Assembly (NCBI GenBank): GCA_052139595.1
Contig: JBKQWK010000153.1
Location: forward strand, 1-5,867
Length of the DNA: 5,867 bases
Direction: 5' to 3'
Source of the DNA: JBKQWK01 sp052139595
GTDB taxonomy: Bacteria > Actinomycetota > Thermoleophilia > UBA2241
The position numbers and the translations under genes were made by a program. This document shows positions 1-5,742 of this stretch, piece after piece. The notes below the pieces were generated by a model, which had not been told where the DNA came from, did not search any database, and saw only the letters and a list, made by a program, of their open reading frames with translations. The number at the start of each line of letters is the position of its first letter. The first letter of the stretch is position 1.

Positions 1-2
1 TA

Positions 3-28
3 AGAAGTGGCCGGGCGAAATCGGACAG
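3..28 (+). repeat. Left terminal inverted repeat of the IS3 element
   Basis: It matches the reverse complement of 1245-1270 in two blocks: 3-15 (12 of 13) and 23-28 (6 of 6). The central 7 bases (16-22) do not match. A bipartite end of this kind fits an outer cleavage region and an inner transposase-binding region, although the split of roles is inference. Confidence 0.8.
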
Positions 29-34
29 TCCGAT
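20..34. repeat. Perfect 15-bp palindrome next to the left IS end
   Basis: ATCGGAC at 20-26 and GTCCGAT at 28-34 are exact reverse complements around one central A (27). It overlaps the inner block of the left inverted repeat and lies 45 bp before the OrfA start. The right end has no equivalent palindrome. It could be a protein-binding site for OrfA or a host regulator on the IS promoter, or a small structure that limits read-through transcription into the transposase. The role is inference. Confidence 0.45.
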
Positions 35-62
35 AGGTGATACTGCTCCGCGGCAGCAGACC

Positions 63-69
63 GAGGAGG
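63..69 (+). promoter_or_regulatory. Ribosome binding site for OrfA
   Basis: GAGGAGG at 63-69 is a strong Shine-Dalgarno sequence 10 nt before the ATG at 80. It supports that start. The spacing is at the long end of normal. Confidence 0.7.
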
Positions 70-79
70 AACAGCACCG

Positions 80-385
80 ATGCAACGACGCCCACGACGT
101 AACCACTCGCCCGCCTTCAAGGCCAAGGTCGCCCTGGAGGCGATCAAGGGTGAGCAGACCATCATCGAGATCGCCGAACGCTTCGACGTCCACCCGAACG
201 TGGTCACGAAGTGGAAGCGCCAGCTGGCCGAGGGCGCTCCGGGGGTGTTCGGATCCAGCGAGACCGACAAGCAGGATGGACCCGACGTCGCCAAGCTGCA
301 CGCCAAGATCGGCGCGCTGACCATGGAGTGCGATTTTTTGTCCGGGGCGCTCGGGCGCACGCACGGCCCGAGCGCAAAGCGATGA
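80..385 (+). CDS. IS3-family transposase OrfA (DNA-binding subunit)
   Basis: A 101-residue protein of the IS3/IS911 OrfA type. In this family OrfA binds the IS ends, regulates transposition and supplies the N-terminal part of the OrfAB transposase. The helix-turn-helix region covers about residues 9-52, with family-typical stretches SPAFKAKVALEAIKGEQTI, FDVHP and VTKWKRQL. After a linker (GAPGVFG), a heptad-like segment (AKLHAKIGALTMECDFL, about residues 71-87) fits the leucine-zipper oligomerisation part. It ends in SAKR just before TGA. The ATG at 80 is chosen because of the GAGGAGG upstream and the family-like N-terminus. The OrfB frame is -1 relative to it, and the slippery site lies at codons 85-87, so a fraction of ribosomes should leave this frame before the stop at 383-385. 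Family assignment is firm; the oligomerisation role comes from the family. Confidence 0.9.
   Translation: MQRRPRRNHSPAFKAKVALEAIKGEQTIIEIAERFDVHPNVVTKWKRQLAEGAPGVFGSSETDKQDGPDVAKLHAKIGALTMECDFLSGALGRTHGPSAKR
334..375 (+). promoter_or_regulatory. Programmed -1 ribosomal frameshift signal
   Basis: The sequence shows a slippery heptamer T-TTT-TTG at 334-340, in the correct phase to the OrfA frame (GAT TTT TTG). A 6-nt spacer (341-346) follows. Then comes a perfect 10-bp hairpin, GCGCTCGGGC at 347-356 paired with GCCCGAGCGC at 366-375, with a 9-nt loop. Slippage by -1 re-pairs both tRNAs on TTT TTT and continues into OrfB at GTC (340). The predicted OrfAB is about 377 residues, a normal IS3 transposase size. 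A GGAG lies at 325-328, but it is closer to the slip site than the usual stimulatory Shine-Dalgarno position. IS3-family use of -1 frameshifting is well established; activity of this particular signal is inferred. Confidence 0.75.
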
Positions 386-1212
386 TCGACGTCGCTCATC
401 CCTTGCCGGTCACGCGCCAGGCACGCCTGCTCGGGCTCTCGCACTCGAGTGTCTACTACGAGCCGGTGCCTGCGAGCGAGCGTGACCTGGTCCTGATGGC
501 GACGATCGACGAGATTCACACCGAGCTGCCGTTCTACGGCAGTAGGAGGATCCGCGGCGAGCTGCTGGGTCGCGGCTTCGTAGTCGGCCGCGGCCACGTG
601 GCCACGCTGATGCGCCGCATGGGCATCACGGCCATCGCGCCCAAGCGCAGGCTCTCGAAGCCGGCTCCGGGGCACAAGATCTACCCCTACCTCTTGCGCG
701 GCCTCGAGATCAGCGAGGCGGGGCACGTCTGGTCTACGGACATCACCTACCTGCCGCTGGCCAGGGGCTTCTGCTACCTGACGGCGATCATGGACTGGGC
801 CAGCCGGCGGGTGCTCGCCTGGCGGCTCAGCAACACGCTCGACGCCGGCTTTTGCATCGAGGCGCTCGAGGAGGCCCTGGAACGCTATGAGGCTCCCGAG
901 ATCTTCAACACCGACCAGGGCTCGCAGTTCACGAGCGAGGGCTTCACCAGCGTGCTCACCGGCCACGGCGTTCAGATCAGCATGGACGGCCGCGGCCGCT
1001 GGCTCGACAACGTCTTCATCGAACGGCTCTGGCGAAGCGTCAAGCACGAGGAGGTCTACCTGAAAGCTTACGAGAACCTGACCGAGGCGCGCCGCGAGCT
1101 CGCCGCCTACTTCCACTTCTACAACCACCGCCGCCGGCACCAAGGGCTCGCAGACCGCACCCCTGACGAGGTCTACTGGTCTGCACTACGCACGCAAGCA
1201 AGAGCTGCATGA
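382..1212 (+). CDS. IS3-family transposase OrfB (DDE catalytic part)
   Basis: The catalytic half of the transposase, 276 residues if counted from the ATG at 382, which overlaps the OrfA stop as ATGA. The open frame extends back to 211, and the main functional product is expected to be the OrfAB frameshift fusion. The N-terminal part (about residues 36-90, with the stretch FYGSRRIRGELL) resembles the HTH_21 region. The integrase core (rve) follows. The acidic triad is D120 (WSTDITYLP), D178 (FNTDQGSQFTS) and E214 (NVFIERLWRS), with exactly 35 residues between the second D and the E, as IS3-family enzymes require. The C-terminal YNHRRRHQGL element matches the family's YNxxRPHxxL motif with an R for P change. 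No stop or frameshift interrupts the core, so the enzyme looks functional. There is no good ribosome site before 382, which favours frameshift expression over independent initiation. Confidence 0.9.
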   Translation: MIDVAHPLPVTRQARLLGLSHSSVYYEPVPASERDLVLMATIDEIHTELPFYGSRRIRGELLGRGFVVGRGHVATLMRRMGITAIAPKRRLSKPAPGHKIYPYLLRGLEISEAGHVWSTDITYLPLARGFCYLTAIMDWASRRVLAWRLSNTLDAGFCIEALEEALERYEAPEIFNTDQGSQFTSEGFTSVLTGHGVQISMDGRGRWLDNVFIERLWRSVKHEEVYLKAYENLTEARRELAAYFHFYNHRRRHQGLADRTPDEVYWSALRTQARAA

Positions 1213-1244
1213 GAAGCAGTGAACCACCTAAGAACTCGGTTCAG

Positions 1245-1270
1245 CTGTCCAGACCAACCCGGCCACCTCT
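1245..1270 (-). repeat. Right terminal inverted repeat of the IS3 element
   Basis: This is the counterpart of the left end. CTGTCC at 1245-1250 and CCCGGCCA at 1258-1265 mirror GGACAG (23-28) and TGGCCGGG (8-15). It lies about 35 bp after the OrfB stop, a normal distance for IS3 elements, and marks the boundary between the element and the GH65 upstream region. Confidence 0.8.
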
Positions 1271-1385
1271 CTCTTCGTTGTGCACGTTGATCTCCATGGG
1301 GTGCGAAGCCTTGTTCTGCCTGCTTGCGGCAGGGTGAGCCGGCGGTACTTTTGAAGGACATGCTCGCTTCGGGAACGGAGAACCG
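1271..1385 (+). other. Short gap between the IS end and the GH65 gene
   Basis: This is the only sequence left between the IS and the GH65 start, so any native operon promoter must lie here or have been lost. I see no convincing -35/-10 pair. A weak hairpin is present: CTGCC at 1316-1320 with GGCAG at 1328-1332, or equally CCTGC at 1319-1323 with GCAGG at 1329-1333. No T-run follows it. The end of the gap holds the GH65 ribosome site. Confidence 0.4.
1377..1380 (+). promoter_or_regulatory. Ribosome binding site deciding a GTG start
   Basis: GGAG lies 5 nt before the GTG at 1386. An in-frame TGA at 1335-1337 and the absence of any ATG, GTG or TTG codon between them make this the first possible start of the GH65 gene. 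Confidence 0.6.
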
Positions 1386-3743
1386 GTGGACGCACGGACC
1401 GAAACTGTGGATCGAGGGAGGGCGGAGAGCGATCTGCCGGTGAGCCCGTTCCCCGAGCCAACCAGCGATCCCGCCTGGCTGTTCATCTGTGAGGGCTTCG
1501 ACGCGCGCCGTGAGCGCGAAGTGGAGACCTGGCTGACGGTGGCCAACGGTCGAATAGGGACTCGTGGCGCCCTCGAGGAGGGCTCACCGCACTCGGCGCC
1601 GCTGACACTTGTCGCCGGGGTCTACGGCGACGGCACCGGCGATCCGATCCTCAGAGAGCCGCTGCCGGCACCGGACTGGTACTCGCTGGCACTGCGGGTC
1701 GACGACAGCCGGCTCGACATCGAGAGCGGCCACATTGTCGAGCATCGCCGCATCCTGGACATGTCCCAGGGGATAGTGTTTCGCGAGTGGCTTCACCGCG
1801 ATCGATGGGGCAGGCTCGTTCGCCTGCGCACCGCGCGTTTTGCGTCGCTCGACGACCGGGCCATCCTGGCTCTGCGCGCCGAGGCCAGGATGGCCGAGCC
1901 TGGACCGGCTCTCCTGCAATGGGAGACCTTGCCGAAGGCGGTGATGCCGGGGGGCGCCACGCTCGAGATCGACGTTCTGCGCATGCCAGACGCCGCTATG
2001 CTCATTCGCACGTGGGGTCGCAACGGTGGCAGCCATGCGCTCGCTCTGGCGACGCACCCCACGCCGGGCACGCCGTTCGAACAGTGTGCCCAGCGGCTCC
2101 CGGGCGAGATCGGCGGTCACCTTGCGGCCGGTGAGTGGGCCAGCGTCGACCGCCTGGCTGCCGTGGCCGCCGCCGCGTCGCACGACTCCTGCGGCACCGC
2201 GGCAAAGACGGCCTTGGCGCGTGCTCGCTCGTACGGCTTCGACGAGCTGCTGCAGCGCCACCGTGCGGCGTGGTCGGACTGCTGGCGGCAGTGCGATCTG
2301 CGCATCGACGGCGACCCGGAGGCGCAGCGCGCCGCCCGCTTCTCCGTCTACCACATGGTCGGCAGCGCCGACCCTGAGAACGGCAGCGTGTCGGTCGGCG
2401 CCCGCGGCCTCTCCGGCATGTCCTACCTTATGCACGTCTTCTGGGACACTGAGATCTTCGTCGTGCCCTTCTTCATCTACTCGCTGCCCGACACGGCGCG
2501 CACCCTTCTGACGTACCGCTACGCCAACCTGGACGGCGCTCGGGCAAAGGCGCGTCACCTCGGCTACCGTGGGGCGCTATTCCCTTGGGAGTCCGCCTAC
2601 CGGGGCATTGAGACCACGCCGGAGCACGTCATTGGCCCTCACGGTAAGAGCATCCCGGTCCTCTCCGGTCTGATGGAACACCACATCTCCGCGGACATCG
2701 CGTGGGCGACCATCGAGTACTGGAGGGCGACAGGCGATGATGTCTTCATGGCGGACATGGGCGTGGAGATCATGCTCGAGACGGCCCGCTTCTGGGCCTC
2801 GCGCACGGAGCTTGGCGACGATGGTCGGAGGCACATCCGCGGCGTCGTCGGGCCGGACGAGTACCACGAGAACGTTTCAGACAACGCGTTCACCAACCGG
2901 ATGGCGCGCTGGAACATCGACCACGCCCAGGAAGCGCTGGCCTGGCTGCGGCAGACGCAGCCGGGGTGTGCTGACGCGCTGCTCACACGCATGGGCGTGG
3001 ACGACAATGAGCTAGCGGAATGGACGTCGGTGGCTGCCGGGCTGGTCGACGGCTTCGATCCACAGACGCGGCTCTACGAGCAATTCGCCGGCTTCTTCGA
3101 GATGGACGATGTCGACCTCTCGCGTCTGCGCCCGCGGCCGATGGCGGCCGACCTGGTTCTGGGTCGTGAGGTAACGTTGAGGTCCAAAGTGGTCAAGCAG
3201 GCCGACGTGGTGATGCTCTGCCACCTGCTCGCCGATGAGATCGAGCCCGCCACGGCACGCGCCAACTACGACTATTACGAACCGATCACCGTCCATGGGA
3301 GCTCGCTGTCTCCGGGCATCTCGGCGGCGGTGGCGGCCCGACAAGGACGTCTGGACGATGCCCTGGAGTGCTTCCGCATGGCGTGCGATGTCGATCTGTC
3401 CGACAATATGGGCAACGCCTCGAGCGGCCTGCACATGGCAACCATGGGCGGCATCTGGCAGGCGGTCGTCATGGGGTTCGCCGGGATCTGGCGTCACCAT
3501 GAGATGCTGATCCTGGACCCGCACCTGCCCGCGGACTGGACCCGTGTTGCTTTCCCACTGCGCTTTCGCGGCGCCGTGCTCCAGTTCGAGATCGGGCACG
3601 ACCGGGCGACGATCGACGTGCGACAGGGCGCATTGACGCTGGAATTGGGTCCGGGCGACGAGAGCGTGACCCTCGCCCTGGGTCCAGGCAGGCACACGTT
3701 CACGCGCGGCGGCGACGGCGCCTGGAAGAAGGGGACGTCATGA
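1386..3743 (+). CDS. GH65 family glycoside phosphorylase
   Basis: A 785-residue cytoplasmic enzyme (no signal peptide) of glycoside hydrolase family 65. The family cleaves alpha-glucosides such as maltose, trehalose, kojibiose or nigerose with phosphate, giving beta-glucose 1-phosphate with inversion. The length fits the family (about 750-800). The N-terminal beta-sandwich carries NGRIGTRGALEEG near residues 54-66 and GVYG. The (alpha/alpha)6 barrel holds FWDTEIF (352-358) and GPDEYHE, where Glu492 matches the family's general acid. The phosphate-site region is represented by KQ at 604-605 and HGSSLS at 637-642. GNASSGLHMATMGGIWQ (676-692) is also typical. A beta-sheet C-terminal domain closes the protein. 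All key motifs are intact, so activity is likely. The acceptor sugar cannot be read from sequence alone. A beta-phosphoglucomutase, the usual partner, is not in this window. The stop overlaps the next gene's start. Confidence 0.9.
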   Translation: MDARTETVDRGRAESDLPVSPFPEPTSDPAWLFICEGFDARREREVETWLTVANGRIGTRGALEEGSPHSAPLTLVAGVYGDGTGDPILREPLPAPDWYSLALRVDDSRLDIESGHIVEHRRILDMSQGIVFREWLHRDRWGRLVRLRTARFASLDDRAILALRAEARMAEPGPALLQWETLPKAVMPGGATLEIDVLRMPDAAMLIRTWGRNGGSHALALATHPTPGTPFEQCAQRLPGEIGGHLAAGEWASVDRLAAVAAAASHDSCGTAAKTALARARSYGFDELLQRHRAAWSDCWRQCDLRIDGDPEAQRAARFSVYHMVGSADPENGSVSVGARGLSGMSYLMHVFWDTEIFVVPFFIYSLPDTARTLLTYRYANLDGARAKARHLGYRGALFPWESAYRGIETTPEHVIGPHGKSIPVLSGLMEHHISADIAWATIEYWRATGDDVFMADMGVEIMLETARFWASRTELGDDGRRHIRGVVGPDEYHENVSDNAFTNRMARWNIDHAQEALAWLRQTQPGCADALLTRMGVDDNELAEWTSVAAGLVDGFDPQTRLYEQFAGFFEMDDVDLSRLRPRPMAADLVLGREVTLRSKVVKQADVVMLCHLLADEIEPATARANYDYYEPITVHGSSLSPGISAAVAARQGRLDDALECFRMACDVDLSDNMGNASSGLHMATMGGIWQAVVMGFAGIWRHHEMLILDPHLPADWTRVAFPLRFRGAVLQFEIGHDRATIDVRQGALTLELGPGDESVTLALGPGRHTFTRGGDGAWKKGTS
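3729..3734 (+). promoter_or_regulatory. Ribosome binding site inside the GH65 end
   Basis: AAGGGG within the last GH65 codons lies 5 nt before the ATG at 3740. It favours that start over the alternative ATG at 3746 and lets the stress-protein gene be translated in coupling with GH65. Confidence 0.6.
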
Positions 3744-4534
3744 CCATGCTCATCGCGTATGATGGCTCCGCCTTCGGTGTGGAGCTGGTCGCCACGGCCC
3801 GCGTCTTGGCCTCGGTGGCCGGCTGGTCGGTATGCGTCGTCGCGGTGGAGGAGCCGGGGGTCGGTCGGCTGGTAGCAGACGATGACTCGGCCCTCGCCGG
3901 CCTTGAGCTGCACCACGTTTCAGGCTCCGCTGCCGGTGCCATACTCAAGGCCGCGGAGGACCACGAGGCGCAGATCGTCGCTCTCGGACTGCGCTCGGAC
4001 GATCGCCACGGATTCGGCCATGTCGCGCTCGAGTTGCTCCATCATGCAGACACGCTGCTGTTCGTGATGCGGCCCGGCATGCGAGCGCTCACGGCCATCC
4101 GCCGCGTCCTCGTGCCCATGGAAGGCAGTCCCGCGGACTCTGCTGCCATGCGTGTGGCGGATCTGACGCTCTGCGCGCCCGGTCGGGAGATCGTGATGCT
4201 GCACGTCGTCACCGGTGCGAGACCGCTGGAGGCGGGCAGCATGCCCGCCCCGCGATTCGTTGACGATCCGCACTACGACATGACGGCGTGGCAGCGCGAG
4301 TTTGAGACGCGGTTCTCGAGCTGCCCGCACGGCCGCCACCACCGGGTGGACGTGCGGACCGGGGACATCGGCGAGGTGATCCTCGCCGAGGCGGCCGAGT
4401 CCAGCGCCGATCTCATCACGATCACCTGGAAGCAGAGCTTCGAAGAGGGTCGCGCACTCACCGCGCGTCATGTTCTTGAATGCTCGCCGTGCCCTCTGCT
4501 GGTGGTCGGCCAGAGGGCCGCCGCCACGTCCTAG
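3740..4534 (+). CDS. Tandem-domain universal stress protein (UspA family)
   Basis: A 264-residue soluble protein with two Usp folds. Domain 1 (about 1-112) starts with the beta-strand and acidic loop LIAYDGS (D8) and ends with the strand TLLFVMRP. Domain 2 (about 119-258) starts with RRVLVPMEGS, has the mid-domain stretch GDIGEVILAEAAESSADLI, and ends with CPLLVVGQ. Usp proteins bind ATP or other ligands and act in stress, hypoxia or stationary-phase survival; the direct target is usually unknown. Neither domain shows a clean G-x2-G-x9-G(S/T) ATP motif. Domain 2 instead has the form ITWKQSFEEGRAL, like a variant I associate with actinobacterial Usp proteins, so nucleotide binding is doubtful. 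The gene overlaps GH65 by 4 nt (ATGA), so the two are one operon and are probably needed together. The exact role is unknown. Confidence 0.85.
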   Translation: MTMLIAYDGSAFGVELVATARVLASVAGWSVCVVAVEEPGVGRLVADDDSALAGLELHHVSGSAAGAILKAAEDHEAQIVALGLRSDDRHGFGHVALELLHHADTLLFVMRPGMRALTAIRRVLVPMEGSPADSAAMRVADLTLCAPGREIVMLHVVTGARPLEAGSMPAPRFVDDPHYDMTAWQREFETRFSSCPHGRHHRVDVRTGDIGEVILAEAAESSADLITITWKQSFEEGRALTARHVLECSPCPLLVVGQRAAATS

Positions 4535-4682
4535 ACCCGCCGGCGCTGACAGCAAGGAACCCGCACTCAGGACTTCCTGGCTCTCTTGCCGTTCGTGTGT
4601 CACGCGTGCGCCTTCGGGATGTGGTTGTTTGGCGGCAGACGCGCTCCCCTAGCAGGGATCGGCGACGGCGCCTTTGGCTGAC
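4535..4682. other. Non-coding or degenerate stretch after the Usp gene
   Basis: I see no convincing gene in about 150 bp here, and no hairpin followed by a T-run that would end the GH65-Usp transcript. Several frames are open because of the high GC content, but none gives a recognisable protein. It may be decayed sequence downstream of the minus-strand PPK2 remnant next to it. Confidence 0.4.
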
Positions 4683-4821
4683 CTGGGCGAGGAGTTCGGC
4701 CTTGGCCTTCCGTTCCTCGCGCCGCTGTTGCGGGACTCACCTTCGGGTACTGCTGGTCTAGCTCGATCAGGGTATGGGCGAGAACAGCCACCACGCAGAT
4801 CCGGGTGAACCTCGTCGCCAA
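4683..4821 (-). pseudogene. C-terminal remnant of a PPK2 polyphosphate kinase, frameshifted
   Basis: Read on the minus strand from 4821, the translation contains FTRICVVAVLAHTLIELDQ followed by QYPKVSP. This resembles the C-terminus of PPK2 enzymes, where an ARIC-like stretch leads to a (D)xxYPxVS motif and a charged helix. After the serine-proline the frame breaks. The expected helix continues in another frame as QQRREERKAKAELLAQ, and removing one base from the GGG at 4732-4734 (plus strand) restores continuity. An in-frame stop (4822-4824) directly precedes the fragment, and nothing of the catalytic PPK2 core is present. It is therefore a dead gene end, not a short gene. It points toward the Usp gene and meets the recombinase fragment head to head near 4820. 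The family call is from memory of PPK2 C-termini and is less certain than the coding disruption. Confidence 0.6.
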
Positions 4822-5653
4822 TCACTACCGCTCTATCGTCCTACCTGCCGACCAAGTCGCAAGAATCAGCTCGTATCTCAAAGAGACGCTATCGGACAGG
4901 CGAGAGGCAGCCGAGGCAGCCGAGGGGCAAATAACCCTGCGTATTCAACGCCTGAACCATGAGCGCACGAAGCTGCTACAGCTCCACTATGCCGATGCTG
5001 CGCCGATCGAGCTGTTCAAGTCCGAGCAAGAGCGCATCACACGGGAGTTTGAGAACGCCCGCCACGGGCTCGCATCCGTCTCTCTGGAGTTTGACCAAAG
5101 CGAGCAGAATATGATGCGCGCGCTTGAGCTTTCCCGGGATTGCCACAGCGCCTACGTGGCAGCTCCGGAAAGAGTGCGTCGGCACTTCAATCAGGCGTTT
5201 TTCGAGAAGATCTACGTGCGCGATGACGGCGAGGTCAGGCATGATCTCGCGGAGCCCTTCCAAATCCTGCTCGATCCAGATCTCAGCGACAGACTTAGGC
5301 CGCCTCAGGAACAGAGAAGGACTGTCAGAAGTGTCAACAAAGAAGACCGCGCTCAAGGCGCGGTCGTGGGTTCGAACGTTGAGCTATTGGTGCAGACTTT
5401 TCTCGAGAAACCGTACGCAGCGACCGTCAGCCGGTTGACTGGGCATTCTCTTGGGGACATTCCTCGTCGCCGGCCGTTGATACGTGACGATGGCAAACCC
5501 GCCCGCCCGATTGGCAACCACTCTTGTCCTCAGGCCTTTCGGGTGAACGGCCTGCGCACTCGGTGGACGCTCACCGACGCCGCCAAGGATGATCTGGCCG
5601 GGGTTCTCGCTCCAAACTTCGTACCACCGGACTCAGGCAAGAAGCGGCTCTGA
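4805..5653 (+). pseudogene. Truncated large serine recombinase, C-terminal fragment
   Basis: An open frame of 282 codons from a GTG at 4805 (frame open from 4682). Residues about 5-156 resemble the C-terminal coiled-coil and tail of actinobacterial large serine recombinases: a HYRSIVLPADQVARI start, a long charged helical segment (about 14-115) rich in E, R, Q and L, then FNQAFFEKIYV (128-138) and HDLAEPFQILL (146-156). Full members have about 450-600 residues and need an N-terminal resolvase domain with the catalytic serine, a recombinase domain and a zinc ribbon; all are missing. The segment upstream of 4805 encodes no such parts and instead holds the minus-strand PPK2 remnant, so the gene was cut at about 4820. 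Residues after about 175 are not recognised and may be non-coding read-through. Less GC-rich wording than the GH65 gene suggests foreign origin. It cannot catalyse recombination. Confidence 0.65.
5345..5365 (-). terminator. Perfect 8-bp hairpin, terminator-like on the minus strand
   Basis: GACCGCGC at 5345-5352 pairs exactly with GCGCGGTC at 5358-5365 around a 5-nt loop. On the minus strand the stem is followed by TTCTTTGTT, a weak T-rich tail as in intrinsic terminators. On the plus strand no T-run follows. It lies inside the open frame of the recombinase fragment, in the part whose protein is not recognised. No minus-strand gene is visible upstream of it, so its role is uncertain. Confidence 0.35.
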
Positions 5654-5732
5654 CGCTCTCGCAGGCCGTGGGTTACCGACTGCAATCAGGTGACGCTGGG
5701 TAGGAACAGGTTTTGCACGCCACCCCGCGGTC

Positions 5733-5737
5733 AGAGG
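5733..5737 (+). promoter_or_regulatory. Ribosome binding site for the PPK2 gene
   Basis: AGAGG lies 5 nt before the ATG at 5743 and supports that start. The preceding 89 bp after the recombinase fragment's stop show no clear promoter or terminator. Confidence 0.5.
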
Positions 5738-5742
5738 TCGAG

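Larger units (their letters stand above)
3..1270 (+). mobile_element. IS3-family insertion sequence, apparently complete
   Basis: This is a complete-looking IS of about 1.26 kb, with two overlapping transposase frames (OrfA 80-385, OrfB 382-1212) between imperfect terminal inverted repeats. The outer repeat block is 3-15 paired with 1258-1270 (12 of 13 matches, core TGGCCGGG / CCCGGCCA). The inner block is 23-28 paired with 1245-1250 (GGACAG / CTGTCC, 6 of 6), separated by the same 7-nt distance on each side. IS3 elements usually end in 5'-TG...CA-3', which would set the tips at 8 and 1265. The pairing continues a few bases outward to 3/1270, so the exact tips are uncertain by about 5 bp. No direct target duplication is evident, and the left tip lies almost at the window edge. 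All catalytic residues are present, so the element could be active. The subgroup was not assigned. Confidence 0.85.

Noticed and set aside
1311..1351. Possible sigma-70-type promoter before GH65
   Set aside because: TTG-containing hexamers exist, but no acceptable -10 hexamer lies 16-18 bp downstream of them.
2026..2511. A 161-codon plus-strand frame inside GH65
   Set aside because: The translation is low-complexity R/S/A/P typical of the wrong frame in GC-rich DNA, and it lies fully inside the GH65 coding region.
1584..2558. A 324-codon open frame on the minus strand inside the GH65 gene
   Set aside because: It is a GC-driven shadow of a gene with well-conserved GH65 motifs. Its translation is rich in R, A and V without any recognisable domain, and it has no supporting ribosome site.
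3012..3695. A 227-codon minus-strand frame opposite the GH65 C-terminal part
   Set aside because: It mirrors the codon pattern of GH65 and shows no domain of its own.
3920..4603. A 227-codon minus-strand frame opposite the Usp gene
   Set aside because: It is antisense to a clear tandem Usp protein, with no recognisable motif.
4480..4761. A 93-codon plus-strand frame spanning the Usp end and the gap
   Set aside because: It starts inside the Usp gene in another frame and has no recognisable product. The only meaningful coding signal in this region is the minus-strand PPK2 remnant.
5366..5383. tRNA-like T-arm (GGGTTCGAAC) in the recombinase fragment tail
   Set aside because: The loop sequence resembles TTCGAAC, but the closing base pair after the loop is G against G and the 5-bp stem does not form. 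No anticodon or acceptor arm is present.
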